Notes under the pieces: generated by a model
Database searches by the model: none
Told to the model about the DNA's origin: nothing
The model's input: only the letters and a program-made list of their open reading frames with translations
Translations under genes and position numbers: made by a program
NCBI RefSeq assembly: GCF_902728235.1
Contig: NZ_CACVBO010000001.1
Span: 868,001-932,000, forward strand
DNA: 64,000 bases
Source of the DNA: Lentimonas sp. CC4
GTDB taxonomy: Bacteria; Verrucomicrobiota; Verrucomicrobiia; Opitutales; Coraliomargaritaceae
Direction: 5' to 3'
In this document: positions 1 through 9,614 of the stretch, one piece after another
Position numbering within the stretch: the first letter of the stretch is position 1
Layout of the letters: every line of letters begins with the position of its first letter

Positions 1-36
1 CTATTGAAAGACCTCACGGGGAACCCCAAAAGCTAA
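1..36 (+). CDS. 3' end of upstream gene, probably mreB (partial)
   Basis: Frame 1 is open from the window edge for 11 codons (LLKDLTGNPKS) and stops at TAA 34-36, four bases before the mreC start. An MreB actin homologue normally sits directly upstream of mreC, so this is probably its C-terminus. The fragment is too short to identify by itself and the call rests on gene order. Confidence 0.4.
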   Translation, partial: LLKDLTGNPKS

Positions 37-39
37 GCA

Positions 40-897
40 TTGCACGTGGCGAAATTCCGCCTCGATAAGTTCAAGCCGATAGTCGCCTTAGGCCTCTTTC
101 TCGTTGCTTGGTGGATACTGCCAGCGGTGGCTAAGTCATTTATGCGCATCAGCTTTACTGAAGTGCAAGCACCCGCATGGATCGTTTCCTCCTATTTAGA
201 TGATCTTGAAGAGTTCTGGGCGCGCCGCAGCCACTCGAAAATCGAGCTCATCGAAGCTGGCCAACAGTTAGCTCGCCAGAAGGCATTTTACCAATTGCTC
301 GATCAGCGTAACAAGATACTCGAAACCGAGGTCATGCGCTTAGAATCAATCCTCGACATGCCTGCTCGCCGCGAATTTCGCTACGAAGTGGCACGCGTCA
401 TCCGCCGCGATCTCAACGCATGGTGGCAGCAGATCGTCATTCGCAAGGGAGAGGACTACGGCATCACCGAAGGTGCAGCAGTCATCTTCGCAGGCGGTGT
501 CGTCGGTCGCGTCGTCAAAGTCGATGCATTCACCAGCCGTGTCGAGCTGGTCACCAGTCCGAACTTTCGCATGGCCGCCAGCTTCGAGGGCGACGACCGC
601 CCAGTCGTCTATCAAGGCGTGCCGCAAAGCGGCTTCGGCAAGGCCAGCGGCGAGGTGCGCGATGCACCGCAAGACCTAGTGGCCAACACCCAAACCCCAC
701 TACGACTCGTCTCTACACGTTTAGGGGGCACCTTTCCTCCCGGGCTCTTGATCGGCGAGGTCATTTGGCTGGAGCCCGGCAGCACCGGCATCTTCCAAGC
801 AGGCACGGTGCAACTCGACGATCGGCTACTGAGCCTCAGCGAAGTTTCGGTCCTCATCCCACTCAACCCTCTCGATTACGACAGCGATGCTCCTTGA
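40..897 (+). CDS. mreC: Rod shape-determining protein MreC
   Basis: MreC is the periplasmic scaffold of the elongasome and links MreB filaments to PBP2 and RodA. The 285-residue product has a short basic N-terminus, one membrane segment at about residues 13-30, a predicted coiled coil at about 55-110, and then the beta-rich MreC domain (VIRRDLNAWWQQIVIRKG, then GAAVIFAGGVVGRV). The start used is TTG at 40; GTG at 46 is an alternative two codons in. It overlaps mreD by 11 bases, which suggests translational coupling in an mre-mrdA operon. Confidence 0.9.
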   Translation: MHVAKFRLDKFKPIVALGLFLVAWWILPAVAKSFMRISFTEVQAPAWIVSSYLDDLEEFWARRSHSKIELIEAGQQLARQKAFYQLLDQRNKILETEVMRLESILDMPARREFRYEVARVIRRDLNAWWQQIVIRKGEDYGITEGAAVIFAGGVVGRVVKVDAFTSRVELVTSPNFRMAASFEGDDRPVVYQGVPQSGFGKASGEVRDAPQDLVANTQTPLRLVSTRLGGTFPPGLLIGEVIWLEPGSTGIFQAGTVQLDDRLLSLSEVSVLIPLNPLDYDSDAP

Positions 898-1417
898 TCC
901 ACGCGTAATCATCCTCTTTGCAGCCAACGCCCTGCTGCTCTTTCTGTGTCTCTTGGTCAATTCTAGCCTAGCACCGCTCTCGCTGTATCTAGTGCTCCTC
1001 GGCCCAATGCTCGTGCTACCCGCACTTTACCTGAATCATCGCTCGTTCTTTATCTGCACCTTGATCACCGGCCTCTGGGTCGATGCCGCGCTTCCCTCTA
1101 AATTCGGGCTATTTACTTGCGGCTTCATGGCCATCGGCACCTGCATCACGATGGCCCGTATCCGCTTCCGCGCAGAGCACAACTACCACCCCATCCTAAT
1201 CGCACACGTCGCGAATGTCGCTTGCATCCTGCTACTCACCATCAGCGAAGGGCTCGCGTATATTAGCTCTCCCGCCTTCTGGGGACAAGTGCTCGTCACC
1301 ACCCTGCTCTCTCACCTAGCGCTGCTGATCATCGCACCGTGGTTCTTCAACCTCGAGCGCCTGCTTTTCACGCTCTGCCACGCTGAAACAGAGCCCGACG
1401 ACTTCCCAATGCTATGA
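887..1417 (+). CDS. mreD: Rod shape-determining protein MreD
   Basis: A 176-residue, very hydrophobic protein with about five membrane segments, the usual size and topology of MreD, the inner-membrane partner of MreC. Sequence conservation in this family is low, so the assignment rests mainly on position between mreC and the PBP2 gene, size and hydrophobicity. The ATG at 887 lies inside the 3' end of mreC, and the stop overlaps the next start as ATGA. Confidence 0.85.
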   Translation: MLLDPRVIILFAANALLLFLCLLVNSSLAPLSLYLVLLGPMLVLPALYLNHRSFFICTLITGLWVDAALPSKFGLFTCGFMAIGTCITMARIRFRAEHNYHPILIAHVANVACILLLTISEGLAYISSPAFWGQVLVTTLLSHLALLIIAPWFFNLERLLFTLCHAETEPDDFPML

Positions 1418-3405
1418 GTCAATACGATGTGCATAAGGGGGAAAATCCACGCATCCTACTGTTCCTCTGGATCGTCCTAGCGGCCTCCGCGGTCCTGATC
1501 GGCGGGCTCGGATGGAGCCAGCTGATCGACATTCGCGAATATAAGGAAATCGAAAAACGCCAGACCGAGCGACGCATCCTCACGCCCGGGCCACGCGGCG
1601 ACATCTACGACCGCGACGGCAATCTACTCGTCGGTAACCGTCCGCACTACTCTGCCGTCGCTTACCTCGACGACCTACGCTCCGACTTTCGCAAGGAATA
1701 CTCAAAGATCTACAACGCCGAGCGTGCCCGTATTAAAGAAGAATACGAGAATACACCCGAAGACGAACGCCCACACGACCCGCCCACCCCGAACTACAAC
1801 AAGTGCGCATGGACTGCCCGCCTCAACGTCGTCAACCGCTACATCGACATCATCAATCGCATCACCGGCAGAGACGACTCGATTACCGAAAGTAAGCTAA
1901 TCCGCCACTTCAACGAGAAGCTCCTGCTCCCACTACCGCTCGTCGAAGACCTAAGCCCCGATCAATACGCCCGCCTCGTCGAACAGATCCCCGTCAATTC
2001 CCCCATTCAAATCCACACTGGCACCGCACGCTACTACCCCTACAAATCCGCCGCAGCCCACCTACTCGGCTACGTGCAAAACACCCTGCCCGACGCCAGT
2101 GAAATCCCCGACGACGGCATCAAGACATTCACCTTCAAAACCAAGCTTGGCAAAACCGGCCTCGAACGCTCCTTCAACGACCTGCTCTCCGGCAAGACCG
2201 GCATGGAAATGTGGCGCGTCGACCCTCTCGGCTTTCAAGATACACGCCTAGAAATGATCCCTCCTGAACAAGGCGAGAATCTCATCACCAGTATCGACAT
2301 GGACCTGCAACTCGCCGCTGAGACCGGCCTGGGCGATCGCACCGGCGCGGCCATCGCACTCGACATACAATCAGGCGAAGTGCTCACCCTCGTCAGCCAT
2401 CCCACCTACGACCTCAACGACCTGAGCCCATTCATTCCACGCACCACCTTCGAGGAAATCAACGAACGCGGCGCATGGCTCAACCGCGCCCTACAGCTCT
2501 CTTACCCGCCCGGCTCCACCTTCAAGCTCATCACCTCCATCGCCGGCATGCGTAACGGCACCATCGATGGCAACACCAAGCACAACTGCCAAGGCGTGCA
2601 CCGCGTCGGCAATCGCGTCTTCCGCTGCAACTCGCGCTGGGGGCACGGGCAAACCGACCTGCCCGCCGCCATTGAAAAAAGCTGTAACGTCTTTTACTAT
2701 GCTGAAGGCCTACGCATGGGAATCGATGTCCTCAGCGCCGAAGCCAAGCGCTTCGGACTCGATCAAAAAACTGGTGTCGAAGTGCCCTTCGAAACCAGTC
2801 GCGTCGTCGTGCCCTCTAAAGAATGGAAACGAGAAAAAGTCGGTTCGGGCTGGGTGCCTGGCGACACCGCGAACACCGCCATCGGCCAAGGATTCCTCCT
2901 GCAGACTCCATTACAAATGGCCACCGTGATCGCCTCCATCGCACGCGGCGAGACGCGCACCAAACCCACCCTTAAAGCACTCACCCGCGAGGAGGCCATG
3001 CAGGTCAACCACGGCGGCGAATCCATCGGGCTCACGCCCGAACAAACACACCTCCTCTGGGAAGGCATGGAGCGCGTCGTCGGCCCCAACGGCACCGGCC
3101 GCCTCGTGCAAATCGACCACTTCCGCATCGGCGGCAAGACCGGCACCGCCGACTTCCGTGCCCACGGCAAAGAAGTGAACCTCGCCTGGTTCTTCGGGTT
3201 TGCCCCTATGGACAATCCGCAGATTGCGGTGGCCGTCATGGTCGAAGGCACCGACGAGAGCCACGGCTACCACGGCGGCTCCACCGCCGGCCCCGTCGCC
3301 AAAGACATTTTTCTAAAATTCATCGAGAAATACCCCGAACGCGCAGGCTTCCCAACGGCGTCAGAACAAAGTGACACAGACATTTTGTCTGTGTCATCAG
3401 AGTGA
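1414..3405 (+). CDS. mrdA: Penicillin-binding protein 2 (peptidoglycan D,D-transpeptidase)
   Basis: A class B PBP that cross-links peptidoglycan during cell elongation. The 663 residues comprise a membrane anchor (about 12-34), the PBP dimerisation region starting near [12 protein letters not shown], and a transpeptidase domain with all three motifs: S368-T-F-K, S423-C-N and K575-T-G-T. It is coupled to mreD through ATGA. The last 12 or so codons contain a perfect palindrome (3372-3396) that belongs to a repeat family seen again near 15.8 kb, so the native C-terminus may have been replaced. rodA, often the next gene, is not here. Confidence 0.95.
   Translation: MSQYDVHKGENPRILLFLWIVLAASAVLIGGLGWSQLIDIREYKEIEKRQTERRILTPGPRGDIYDRDGNLLVGNRPHYSAVAYLDDLRSDFRKEYSKIYNAERARIKEEYENTPEDERPHDPPTPNYNKCAWTARLNVVNRYIDIINRITGRDDSITESKLIRHFNEKLLLPLPLVEDLSPDQYARLVEQIPVNSPIQIHTGTARYYPYKSAAAHLLGYVQNTLPDASEIPDDGIKTFTFKTKLGKTGLERSFNDLLSGKTGMEMWRVDPLGFQDTRLEMIPPEQGENLITSIDMDLQLAAETGLGDRTGAAIALDIQSGEVLTLVSHPTYDLNDLSPFIPRTTFEEINERGAWLNRALQLSYPPGSTFKLITSIAGMRNGTIDGNTKHNCQGVHRVGNRVFRCNSRWGHGQTDLPAAIEKSCNVFYYAEGLRMGIDVLSAEAKRFGLDQKTGVEVPFETSRVVVPSKEWKREKVGSGWVPGDTANTAIGQGFLLQTPLQMATVIASIARGETRTKPTLKALTREEAMQVNHGGESIGLTPEQTHLLWEGMERVVGPNGTGRLVQIDHFRIGGKTGTADFRAHGKEVNLAWFFGFAPMDNPQIAVAVMVEGTDESHGYHGGSTAGPVAKDIFLKFIEKYPERAGFPTASEQSDTDILSVSSE
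3372..3396. repeat. Palindromic repeat element inside the mrdA 3' end
   Basis: A perfect 11-bp stem (TGACACAGACA / TGTCTGTGTCA) with a 3-base loop lies just before the mrdA stop and is translated as part of [11 protein letters not shown]. The same GACAGACA/TGTCTGTGTC theme recurs in each unit of the 86-bp array at 15795-16050. It could also act as an RNA hairpin at the operon end, but no T-run follows. Confidence 0.7.
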
Positions 3406-3416
3406 GCCGCCTCCAC

Positions 3417-3539
3417 TCAAAGATCCAGCGGACTGACCATCTCCTTCTTTGTTCGGCTCTGCACGGTGTGCGTGTAAATCATCGTCGTCTTGATGTCGGC
3501 ATGCACGAGCAGTTGCAGCATACCTTGTTCGAAATGAAG
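3417..3539 (-). pseudogene. Tyrosine recombinase C-terminal fragment (integron-integrase-like)
   Basis: Reading the minus strand from about 3539 to TGA at 3417-3419 gives 40 codons that contain LLVHADIKTTMIYTH and then SPLDL. This matches the C-terminal catalytic block of tyrosine recombinases (LLGHxDxxTTxxYTH, with the nucleophilic Tyr in IYTH), and the SPLDL tail is like that of IntI-type integrases. The part before LLVHAD appears to be missing residues and nothing upstream continues the frame, so this is a decayed 3' remnant. Confidence 0.7.
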
Positions 3540-3676
3540 GAAGACTCCCAACAGAATGGAGCCACTTAGAAAACCAAGATTGGCACTTTAATGCCCGAGG
3601 CGTAGATCACTTCAAAAAAAGAATTAAAATTCAATTCGCAGACAGTTCCATCAGAATTGAAACGATTCGCGGTTGA
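3531..3676 (+). pseudogene. Possible 3' fragment of an unidentified gene
   Basis: An open stretch without a credible start runs to TGA 3674-3676 and contains TEWSHLENQDWHFNARG and KKRIKIQFADSSIRIETIRG. The composition looks protein-like, but I recognise no family. It abuts the recombinase remnant on the opposite strand, as expected for debris at a past integration site. It could also be chance. Confidence 0.25.
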
Positions 3677-4140
3677 GATCCAATATACAATAAACCTAAT
3701 CAAGAAATCGAACAGGTCGTCAGCGAATCATCTCTATCCTTAAAAGAGTAGTTAGAAGACAGTAGTCAGAAGCTGAATATCAGTGTTTTATGAAGAATCT
3801 CCGATTCGCCAAATGGCTTCGCCCTTCGGTTGCACCCAAGGGCATAATAAGTGTCGCTGCGCTCGGCAGGCGGCGTCAAATACTCTCGGAAGCGCCTTAT
3901 TACCAAGGACTAACTTCTGACTTCTAACTCCTGAATCTAGGTTGATCAAAAGAAGAGAGAGAGAATCTATTCACTGGTTGCAGTATTCCGAACCATGATG
4001 TGCCACTATTTCAAGCGCAGAAGAATTACATATAACGACACCAGAAATAGGATAGAGATTCGGAATGAATATCCCCTCGGCGGAGCGATATGTCCCGAAA
4101 TCTGCGTTTCCAGTCATGTCATCCTTTAGATGGCAGGCAC
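3677..4140. other. Gene-free stretch with an inverted pair of heptamer arrays
   Basis: No gene seen. A purine-rich period-7 array (about 3748-3776: AGTTAGA, AGACAGT, AGTCAGA) and a pyrimidine-rich one (3910-3940: CTAACTT, CTGACTT, CTAACTC) face each other across about 130 bases. The pair could fold as an imperfect long hairpin. The remainder shows no recognisable feature. Confidence 0.5.
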
Positions 4141-4782
4141 CTAGCCTGTAGACTCAGCAGACTCGCCACTGGCTTGCAAGCGACGCTCACGAGCAAACAA
4201 ATCCTCTTCCCTTTGTTCTAGCTCGGCAAGTTTCTCCATATGCTCGTTCAGACGGGAAATCAAAGACTCCTCCATCTCCGCTAAAGCCTGCTCGCGTTCA
4301 GCTAGTAGCCCCTCGCCGTGATTCAAATCTTCATCGCGTCGCGTAAAGCTAGCAGCCTGTAAATGCGACGCTTCCCTCGATTGCCCCACCTGTAACTTTG
4401 CAACTTCGTGCTCCTGCTGCAGTGACTGGTAACGCTTCTTTAGATCAGCCAACTCTGCCTCCAAGTCACGAATTCGCAGAGACTCGCTCTCACTTGTCGC
4501 TGTTGGCACACGGCCACAATCCTCATCGGTCTTTTCGTAATACGCCTTCGGTGTAAAACTCGAAAAATCAGCAGCCATTAAGGAGAGAACTGAAGTATAC
4601 TTTAAAGTCGGGCCGATCCCTGAAAATTGACAGTCGCCGAGATGCGACTCCAACAAAACCAGAATGTGCACCTTCGGATCGGCCAGCAATAATCGAACCT
4701 TCGCCCGGTTAGCACCCAGAGCACGATCAACCAACTGATCTTTCGTCAGTATACTTAGATGAATGCGAGGAGGAACAGCCAT
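4141..4782 (-). CDS. Hypothetical protein with C-terminal coiled coil
   Basis: A 213-residue protein I cannot assign to a named family. Residues ~1-85 look globular (MAVPPRIHLSILTKDQLV...). Residues ~100-205 are rich in Glu, Gln, Leu and Arg with heptad spacing, indicating a long coiled coil. There is no signal peptide and no membrane segment. It stands alone between a repeat-rich scar and an SDR gene on the same strand. No function is proposed. Confidence 0.65.
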   Translation of the reverse strand: MAVPPRIHLSILTKDQLVDRALGANRAKVRLLLADPKVHILVLLESHLGDCQFSGIGPTLKYTSVLSLMAADFSSFTPKAYYEKTDEDCGRVPTATSESESLRIRDLEAELADLKKRYQSLQQEHEVAKLQVGQSREASHLQAASFTRRDEDLNHGEGLLAEREQALAEMEESLISRLNEHMEKLAELEQREEDLFARERRLQASGESAESTG

Positions 4783-4932
4783 AATTCAGAACATAAGATA
4801 AATTACTTACGCAGAAAACAAGGTATATTCCTCTTTTCTTTCACAAGCACAGCAATATCCGGCTCAACACCACAGAGAAAATGAACGAACCTGCAGGCTT
4901 TTCAGGTAAAACAGAGCCACGACTCCCGAACG

Positions 4933-5640
4933 CTACAGCTTCCGAATATCAGCATAGGCACCGCTCGGACGCTCCAGCAATTTTGGAAACGTATCGATCA
5001 ATTGACGCGCGCAGGTATCACCATCCGGCATTTTCTCCGTGCCCTTCGCCTCCTTCAAAATCGCCAATGGTTTGAAACGCTCATCTTCCGGAAGGTTCGT
5101 CAAATAGTCCTGCATCGCAGTATCCACCAAGCCCGGAGCCAAGGATGTAAAGTGCGTGCGGCGCTGCTCATTCGCATACATATGGATCAACATGTTCAAT
5201 GCCGCCTTCGAAATGCTGTAACCATTCCAGCCACGTTGCCCCGAACGCGAAGCCCCCGACGAAATGGCCACCACCTGCTTCACTTGTCGGCCAGAGGCAA
5301 AAATCAGATCCAGCAACCACTTATTGGCGACCATATTGACCTCCATCGTTTCACGAAAATCGCTCAATGGAGTGTCCTTGAAATCACGAATCTCACCCAG
5401 CTTCCCAGCATTGAGAACGACTAAGTGTAGGTTCCCTGCATCTGCCAGCAAACTACCCACCGCATGGATCGCAGTCGCAGCATCGGCAAAGTCTGCTGCC
5501 TTAAAAATAAGCCCCTTTTCGATCAAATCCTTAGGCGCACGGCGACTGCACCCATATACCTGAGCACCTTGCTCCAAGTAAGTCTTTGCCAAACTATACC
5601 CCAAACCAGAGCTTACGCCTGTAATAAATACTTTCTGCAT
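4933..5640 (-). CDS. SDR-family NAD(P)-dependent oxidoreductase
   Basis: A 235-residue classical short-chain dehydrogenase/reductase. The nucleotide-binding motif T7-G-V-S-S-G-L-G14, the N77-A-G motif, the catalytic Ser at 127/128 and Y141-S-I-S-K145 are all present. The protein is close to minimal SDR length. The substrate cannot be read from sequence, and the neighbours give no pathway clue. Confidence 0.9.
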   Translation of the reverse strand: MQKVFITGVSSGLGYSLAKTYLEQGAQVYGCSRRAPKDLIEKGLIFKAADFADAATAIHAVGSLLADAGNLHLVVLNAGKLGEIRDFKDTPLSDFRETMEVNMVANKWLLDLIFASGRQVKQVVAISSGASRSGQRGWNGYSISKAALNMLIHMYANEQRRTHFTSLAPGLVDTAMQDYLTNLPEDERFKPLAILKEAKGTEKMPDGDTCARQLIDTFPKLLERPSGAYADIRKL

Positions 5641-5727
5641 AGCACACCGTATGAGGTTTTTAGCCTAGAAATACAAACATTGTGTGAGCGTTATCCAAAT
5701 TTCTTGAACACGTAATTCAAAAAACGG

Positions 5728-5868
5728 AAATCAGAAGCTAGGAGTTAGAAGTTGCTCAATGACACTGAGGAAGTTGCGCCAGTGGGCGCTCTACGCCAAC
5801 TTGGCGAGACTCAAAAATGCGTATGTCGTAGAAACGGAGGTCTGAATTCTAACTTCTGGCTTCTGCTT
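5728..5868. repeat. Inverted pair of heptamer (period-7) arrays
   Basis: Between the SDR start and the ruvC stop, a purine-rich array (5728-5753, AGAAGCT, AGGAGTT, AGAAGTT) is followed after about 88 bases by a pyrimidine-rich one (5841-5868, TTCTAAC, TTCTGGC, TTCTGCT). The arrangement matches the pair at 3.75-3.94 kb. The core between the arms contains no ORF of note. Confidence 0.55.
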
Positions 5869-5885
5869 AAGGACAACTCGACGCA

Positions 5886-6470
5886 CTACTCCCCGCGCCA
5901 GGTATAAGCATGGCACAGCGCCACCGCAGCGGCATCGGATTCGTCCAATCGCTCAGTCAAATCAGCACCTGTAATACTCTGGATCGTTCGCGCCACTTGC
6001 TCTTTACTCGCTCGGCCCGCACCTGCCACGGCCTGCTTGATCCGCAATGGGGCATATTCAAAAACTGGCAAGCCGCGCATCGAAGCCACCGCAATCGCCG
6101 CACCGCGTGCCGCTCCCAGAATCTGCGCCGTCTGGAAATTTTGCACATAGATGGTCTGCTCAATCGCCACGTGATTGATCTTATGTTGATCAATAAAATC
6201 CTCCACTTGGTTGCCGATCGCACCGAGGCATTCGATCTGCGAGATAACCGGCTTCAGCTTGAGCGTCGCCGTTTCCAGCACCCGCACCTTGCCGTTCGGC
6301 TGATAGTCCAGCACCGCAAAACCACTGCCACGCAGGCTGGGGTCGATCCCTAGCACGATCCCCTTAAACTGCACCGTGCGCATCGGTGTCGCTCGCAGTG
6401 CCTTTGCAGATTGCGCACCGCCTCGCGCGATATGCTCAGCCCAAAGTTTACGTGTCGATTTACGTGCCAT
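5886..6470 (-). CDS. ruvC: Crossover junction endodeoxyribonuclease RuvC
   Basis: RuvC resolves Holliday junctions together with RuvAB. The RNase H-like fold motifs are visible: [12 protein letters not shown] with the first catalytic Asp (D43), the acidic Glu in AIEQ, and [14 protein letters not shown] carrying the C-terminal acidic pair. At 194 residues it has an N-terminal extension of about 30 residues over most RuvC proteins. An internal ATG at 6383 ([14 protein letters not shown]) would give the usual length. No ruvA or ruvB is nearby. Confidence 0.93.
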   Translation of the reverse strand: MARKSTRKLWAEHIARGGAQSAKALRATPMRTVQFKGIVLGIDPSLRGSGFAVLDYQPNGKVRVLETATLKLKPVISQIECLGAIGNQVEDFIDQHKINHVAIEQTIYVQNFQTAQILGAARGAAIAVASMRGLPVFEYAPLRIKQAVAGAGRASKEQVARTIQSITGADLTERLDESDAAAVALCHAYTWRGE

Positions 6471-6476
6471 TGAGGA

Positions 6477-6646
6477 GAATTAGGAATTAAGAATTAGGAA
6501 TTACGAGTTCGGAATGACCAGTTAGTCAATTAAACACCCCTCCCTCCTCAGCTCTCTGACCTCTGACCTCTGGCCTCTCACCTCTGGCCTCTGGCCTCTG
6601 ACCTCTCACCTCTCACCTCTGACCTCTGACCTCTGACCTCTGACCT
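6477..6646. repeat. Heptamer arrays between ruvC and the TauE-like gene
   Basis: A purine-rich period-7 run (6477-6518: GAATTAG, GAATTAA, GAATTAG, GAATTAC) is followed by about 13 uninterrupted copies of a CTCTGAC heptamer (about 6554-6644; variable bases give CTCTGGC and CTCTCAC). The second array ends exactly at the stop codon of the downstream minus-strand gene (CTA 6645-6647). This is the longest and cleanest member of the heptamer family in the window. Confidence 0.9.
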
Positions 6647-7394
6647 ATAAAACCAGCTTCAGACCACCGATCACCACAAAGACCCAAATCAATATCTCAA
6701 ATACCCGCTGGTTGATCCGCTTCACAATCAACGGCGCGATCATCGCAGCCACCAGCGCATACGGCATAAAACTCGCGCTAAACCCGAGGGAGCTGAAATC
6801 AATGATGCCCAAATCCATCATGAACGGCACTTTGATCAGATTCACCAATAGAAACAGCCACGCCGATGTGCCGATGTAGGCATATTTCGGCAGCCCCGAG
6901 GCAATAAAATAGAGCGCGGCCACCGGCCCCGCCGCATTTGCCACCATTGTCGCAAACCCACCAATGATCCCCGTCGTGGCAATGAACACTGGGTGGTGCG
7001 GCAACAGATCCTCCCCCTCATGGTTGCGGCGGCTCCACTTACGAAAGAAGTGCACCCCCGTCATCGAGAGCAGAATCACGCCGATCAAGAATTTGACATG
7101 CGCATCATTCACCCGACTAAAGACAAAATAGCCGATCACGATGCCCACGAGCATCCACGGCAGCAGCTTCCAAATATACGGCCACAGTGCATGACGACGA
7201 TAGATCGAAACCGCCACAACATCTGCCGCGATCAAGATCGGCAGCAACACCCCGACCGATGCTTTCGCTGGCAGTGCCAGTGCCAGCAATACCACCGTGA
7301 GATTCCCCACGCCCGGCAAGCCACCTTTCCCCAAACCGACAAAGACCGCGCCCAACGCGACCAGCGCATATTGCCATGTTTCCAATTCCCCCAT
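6645..7394 (-). CDS. TauE/SafE-family membrane permease
   Basis: About 250 residues with seven to eight membrane helices and the repeated glycine-rich motif typical of the TauE/SafE family ([12 protein letters not shown] near the N-terminus, [16 protein letters not shown] in the second half). Members export sulfite, sulfoacetate or other small organic anions; the substrate here is unknown. The ATG at 7394 (MGELETWQ) is preferred because the longer frame to 7430 adds 12 residues without obvious support. It is divergent from truA across a 23-bp inverted repeat. Confidence 0.88.
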   Translation of the reverse strand: MGELETWQYALVALGAVFVGLGKGGLPGVGNLTVVLLALALPAKASVGVLLPILIAADVVAVSIYRRHALWPYIWKLLPWMLVGIVIGYFVFSRVNDAHVKFLIGVILLSMTGVHFFRKWSRRNHEGEDLLPHHPVFIATTGIIGGFATMVANAAGPVAALYFIASGLPKYAYIGTSAWLFLLVNLIKVPFMMDLGIIDFSSLGFSASFMPYALVAAMIAPLIVKRINQRVFEILIWVFVVIGGLKLVL

Positions 7395-7434
7395 GGCAAC
7401 GCAGACTTGCAGCCCGAAGACAGACCTCAACTCT

Positions 7435-7495
7435 TAATCATAATCTTACTCTTAATCATAATCCCCCTGATCGATTAAGAGTAAGATTATGATTA
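7435..7495. repeat. 23-bp perfect inverted repeat built from hexamers
   Basis: Arms at 7435-7457 and 7473-7495 are perfect reverse complements around a 15-base loop. Each arm is itself made of a degenerate hexamer (GATTAA, GAGTAA, GATTAT). It lies between divergent genes (TauE-like on minus, truA on plus), so it may overlap both promoters. Related hexamers recur at 12586-12715. Confidence 0.85.
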
Positions 7496-7560
7496 GGATT
7501 AAGACTGCCAGACGAAACTTCGCTCTTCACAACTCCCCCAAAGGCGACACAGTCCTCCTC

Positions 7561-8301
7561 ATGCGTTGGAAATGTATTTGCGCCTACGACGGCACTGATT
7601 TTGAGGGTTGGCAACGCCAACCCAACGGCAACGCCGTGCAAAACCATATCGAAGCGATCCTCTCAAAGATCTTCTCCATCAAAATTCTAACCCAAGGCAG
7701 TGGACGCACCGATGCCGGCGTGCATGCCAACGGGCAATGCTTCCACTTCGATGCCGATTGGAAGCACCCACCTGAGAAGCTGATCCGTGCGCTGCATGCG
7801 CAATTGCCGACGACGATTCAGATCAAATCGATCCAGCCCGTCAGCGACGACTTTCACGCCCGCTTCTCCGTAACCGGCAAGCGCTACAAATACCGCTACA
7901 CCCTCGGCCGCGCCAAACCGACCCACGACCGCTACGTCTGGGCCTGCCGTGACATTCCACTGGACCTCGACGCCATGAATGCCGCCGCCCAACACCTGGT
8001 CGGCACGCACGACTTTACCGCATACAGCGCCAGCCACAGTAAGGACAACGACCCGAACCCCGTAAAAACCGTGCACACGCTGGCAGTCATCCAGCGCGGC
8101 AAACAGCTCACGCTTACCGCCGAAGGCTCCGGATTTCTCTACAAAATGGTGCGCAGCATCGCCGGCGCACTCTACGCCGTCGGCCGCGGACGCCTCAGCC
8201 CCGACGAGATTCGCACAATTCTCGAATCCAAGCAGCGCACCCATCGCATCGTCACGGCACCTGGCAAAGGCCTAAGCCTCGACCGCGTTTTTTATAAATA
8301 A
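7561..8301 (+). CDS. truA: tRNA pseudouridine(38-40) synthase TruA
   Basis: TruA isomerises uridines 38-40 in the anticodon arm of tRNAs. The product is 246 residues from the ATG at 7561 ([20 protein letters not shown]), which aligns with the usual family start. The frame extends upstream to 7489 into the inverted repeat, but that part looks non-coding. The catalytic Asp is D51 in [11 protein letters not shown]. The length is normal. Confidence 0.95.
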   Translation: MRWKCICAYDGTDFEGWQRQPNGNAVQNHIEAILSKIFSIKILTQGSGRTDAGVHANGQCFHFDADWKHPPEKLIRALHAQLPTTIQIKSIQPVSDDFHARFSVTGKRYKYRYTLGRAKPTHDRYVWACRDIPLDLDAMNAAAQHLVGTHDFTAYSASHSKDNDPNPVKTVHTLAVIQRGKQLTLTAEGSGFLYKMVRSIAGALYAVGRGRLSPDEIRTILESKQRTHRIVTAPGKGLSLDRVFYK

Positions 8302-8320
8302 CGAACCTTGATACGCAGAC

Positions 8321-9322
8321 ATGATGAAACCAATCGCACAAGCCCTCGCACTCATCTTCATGCTGCCGATCTGTCTTGCTCACGGGGAATCTCCCCTCAT
8401 CGGCACACCACAAGGATCACAACTACAAGATTATCGTGCACAGGAAGGGGCATGGGTGCCTGCAGAAATCGACTCTGAGACTCCTTTGGAAACCTTGATT
8501 CAGCGACTAGATCATGATTGGGAGCTTAACTTCACCGGAAAATCCCAATACATTGGTTACACCGACGATATGTTCTCTATTGCAAAGCATGGGGACGCCG
8601 CAATCCCAGTCCTCATCGATTACATAAAGGAGAACCATTCATCCAAAGCGAGAATCGGAGCCGTGTATACTCTGCATCTTATTGGAATCGACCGAACTGT
8701 TTTCGGTGGCTTTGAAGAAGACTTCCGAAACCAAGCAGCGAGGGATGCATTACTCAGCTTATTGAATCATGCAGACCTACAGCAGTTAGCTGCAAGACTG
8801 CTGATGCGTGATCCATGGCCATACGATGTGCCGTTTCTATTTGCCGCACTTGAAAATTCGCAGACTGACGCTTTGCCGATCTCCAAGGCTCTATTTCGCT
8901 ACGGATTACAGAATATCCCATTCCGGCAAAAGGACGCAATTTCTAATAAGTCCCTGCTACTGCGAGAGGTTCCGACCCCCGAAGGAGGCGACTTGGTTGA
9001 TCTATTTCGTGCCATGAAAACCGTCAGCCAAGGAGACATTGTAATCGAACCTGGTTTACTTCTCAGTTGGCCTTACCTTCCTCAGGCCCCTACTTGGAAA
9101 TTTGGATCTCCAGCACAATCCAGCCGTTCCATTGAGAAAATATTGGATCAATATGTTGGCGAAGGCAGACCTTTTAACTACACCGACTTAGGATACCCAG
9201 TGGATTGGTTTACAGATGGAGGAAGCATACAACTGTGCTCCCCGATCACAATGAAGCGTCGATGGCTTAATTGGTGGAAATATAGCCTTCATCGGTATGC
9301 GCGACCAATGATAACGAATTGA
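8321..9322 (+). CDS. Hypothetical secreted protein, HEAT-like repeats
   Basis: A 333-residue protein with an N-terminal signal peptide (hydrophobic core LALIFMLPICLAHG) and a helical region at about 75-170 (AAIPVLIDYIKENH, then ARIGAVYTLHLIG) that resembles HEAT or armadillo-type repeats. The C-terminus (about 280-333) shows no recognisable domain. It begins 19 bases after truA but probably has an unrelated function. I do not recognise the family. Confidence 0.6.
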   Translation: MMKPIAQALALIFMLPICLAHGESPLIGTPQGSQLQDYRAQEGAWVPAEIDSETPLETLIQRLDHDWELNFTGKSQYIGYTDDMFSIAKHGDAAIPVLIDYIKENHSSKARIGAVYTLHLIGIDRTVFGGFEEDFRNQAARDALLSLLNHADLQQLAARLLMRDPWPYDVPFLFAALENSQTDALPISKALFRYGLQNIPFRQKDAISNKSLLLREVPTPEGGDLVDLFRAMKTVSQGDIVIEPGLLLSWPYLPQAPTWKFGSPAQSSRSIEKILDQYVGEGRPFNYTDLGYPVDWFTDGGSIQLCSPITMKRRWLNWWKYSLHRYARPMITN

Positions 9323-9614
9323 GCGATTCACCCTTGCTAGGGTAAGTAAGTAGTCAGCAGATCCGCGGACCTTTGGCAGGAGGGCAAACGCAAAATATAA
9401 AGATCCCCATTCCCCTTGCTCCAAATTATACCTGAAGTAAAGATCTCAGAGATTAAAAGTGACTGTGACATTTCAATACAGCCGTTTGTTGATCTAGAAC
9501 GTGCCTTCCAATCCAGCTCAACACGGCCTTTCCTGCGTAAAGAACCGCGTCCTACACCATTCATTTAAATTTAGCTTTTGGTCGCAATCGTTGCTTTGCA
9601 TGAGACGCTAACCA
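9323..9614. other. Intergenic stretch, no confident gene
   Basis: About 290 bases between converging genes. A 75-codon minus-strand frame (9337-9564) has no recognisable motif and no good ribosome-binding site, so I do not call it. No clear terminator hairpin or repeat was seen. Confidence 0.4.

Noticed and set aside
9337-9564. 75-codon minus-strand ORF
   Set aside because: No recognisable motif, no good ribosome-binding site and no coupling to a neighbour.
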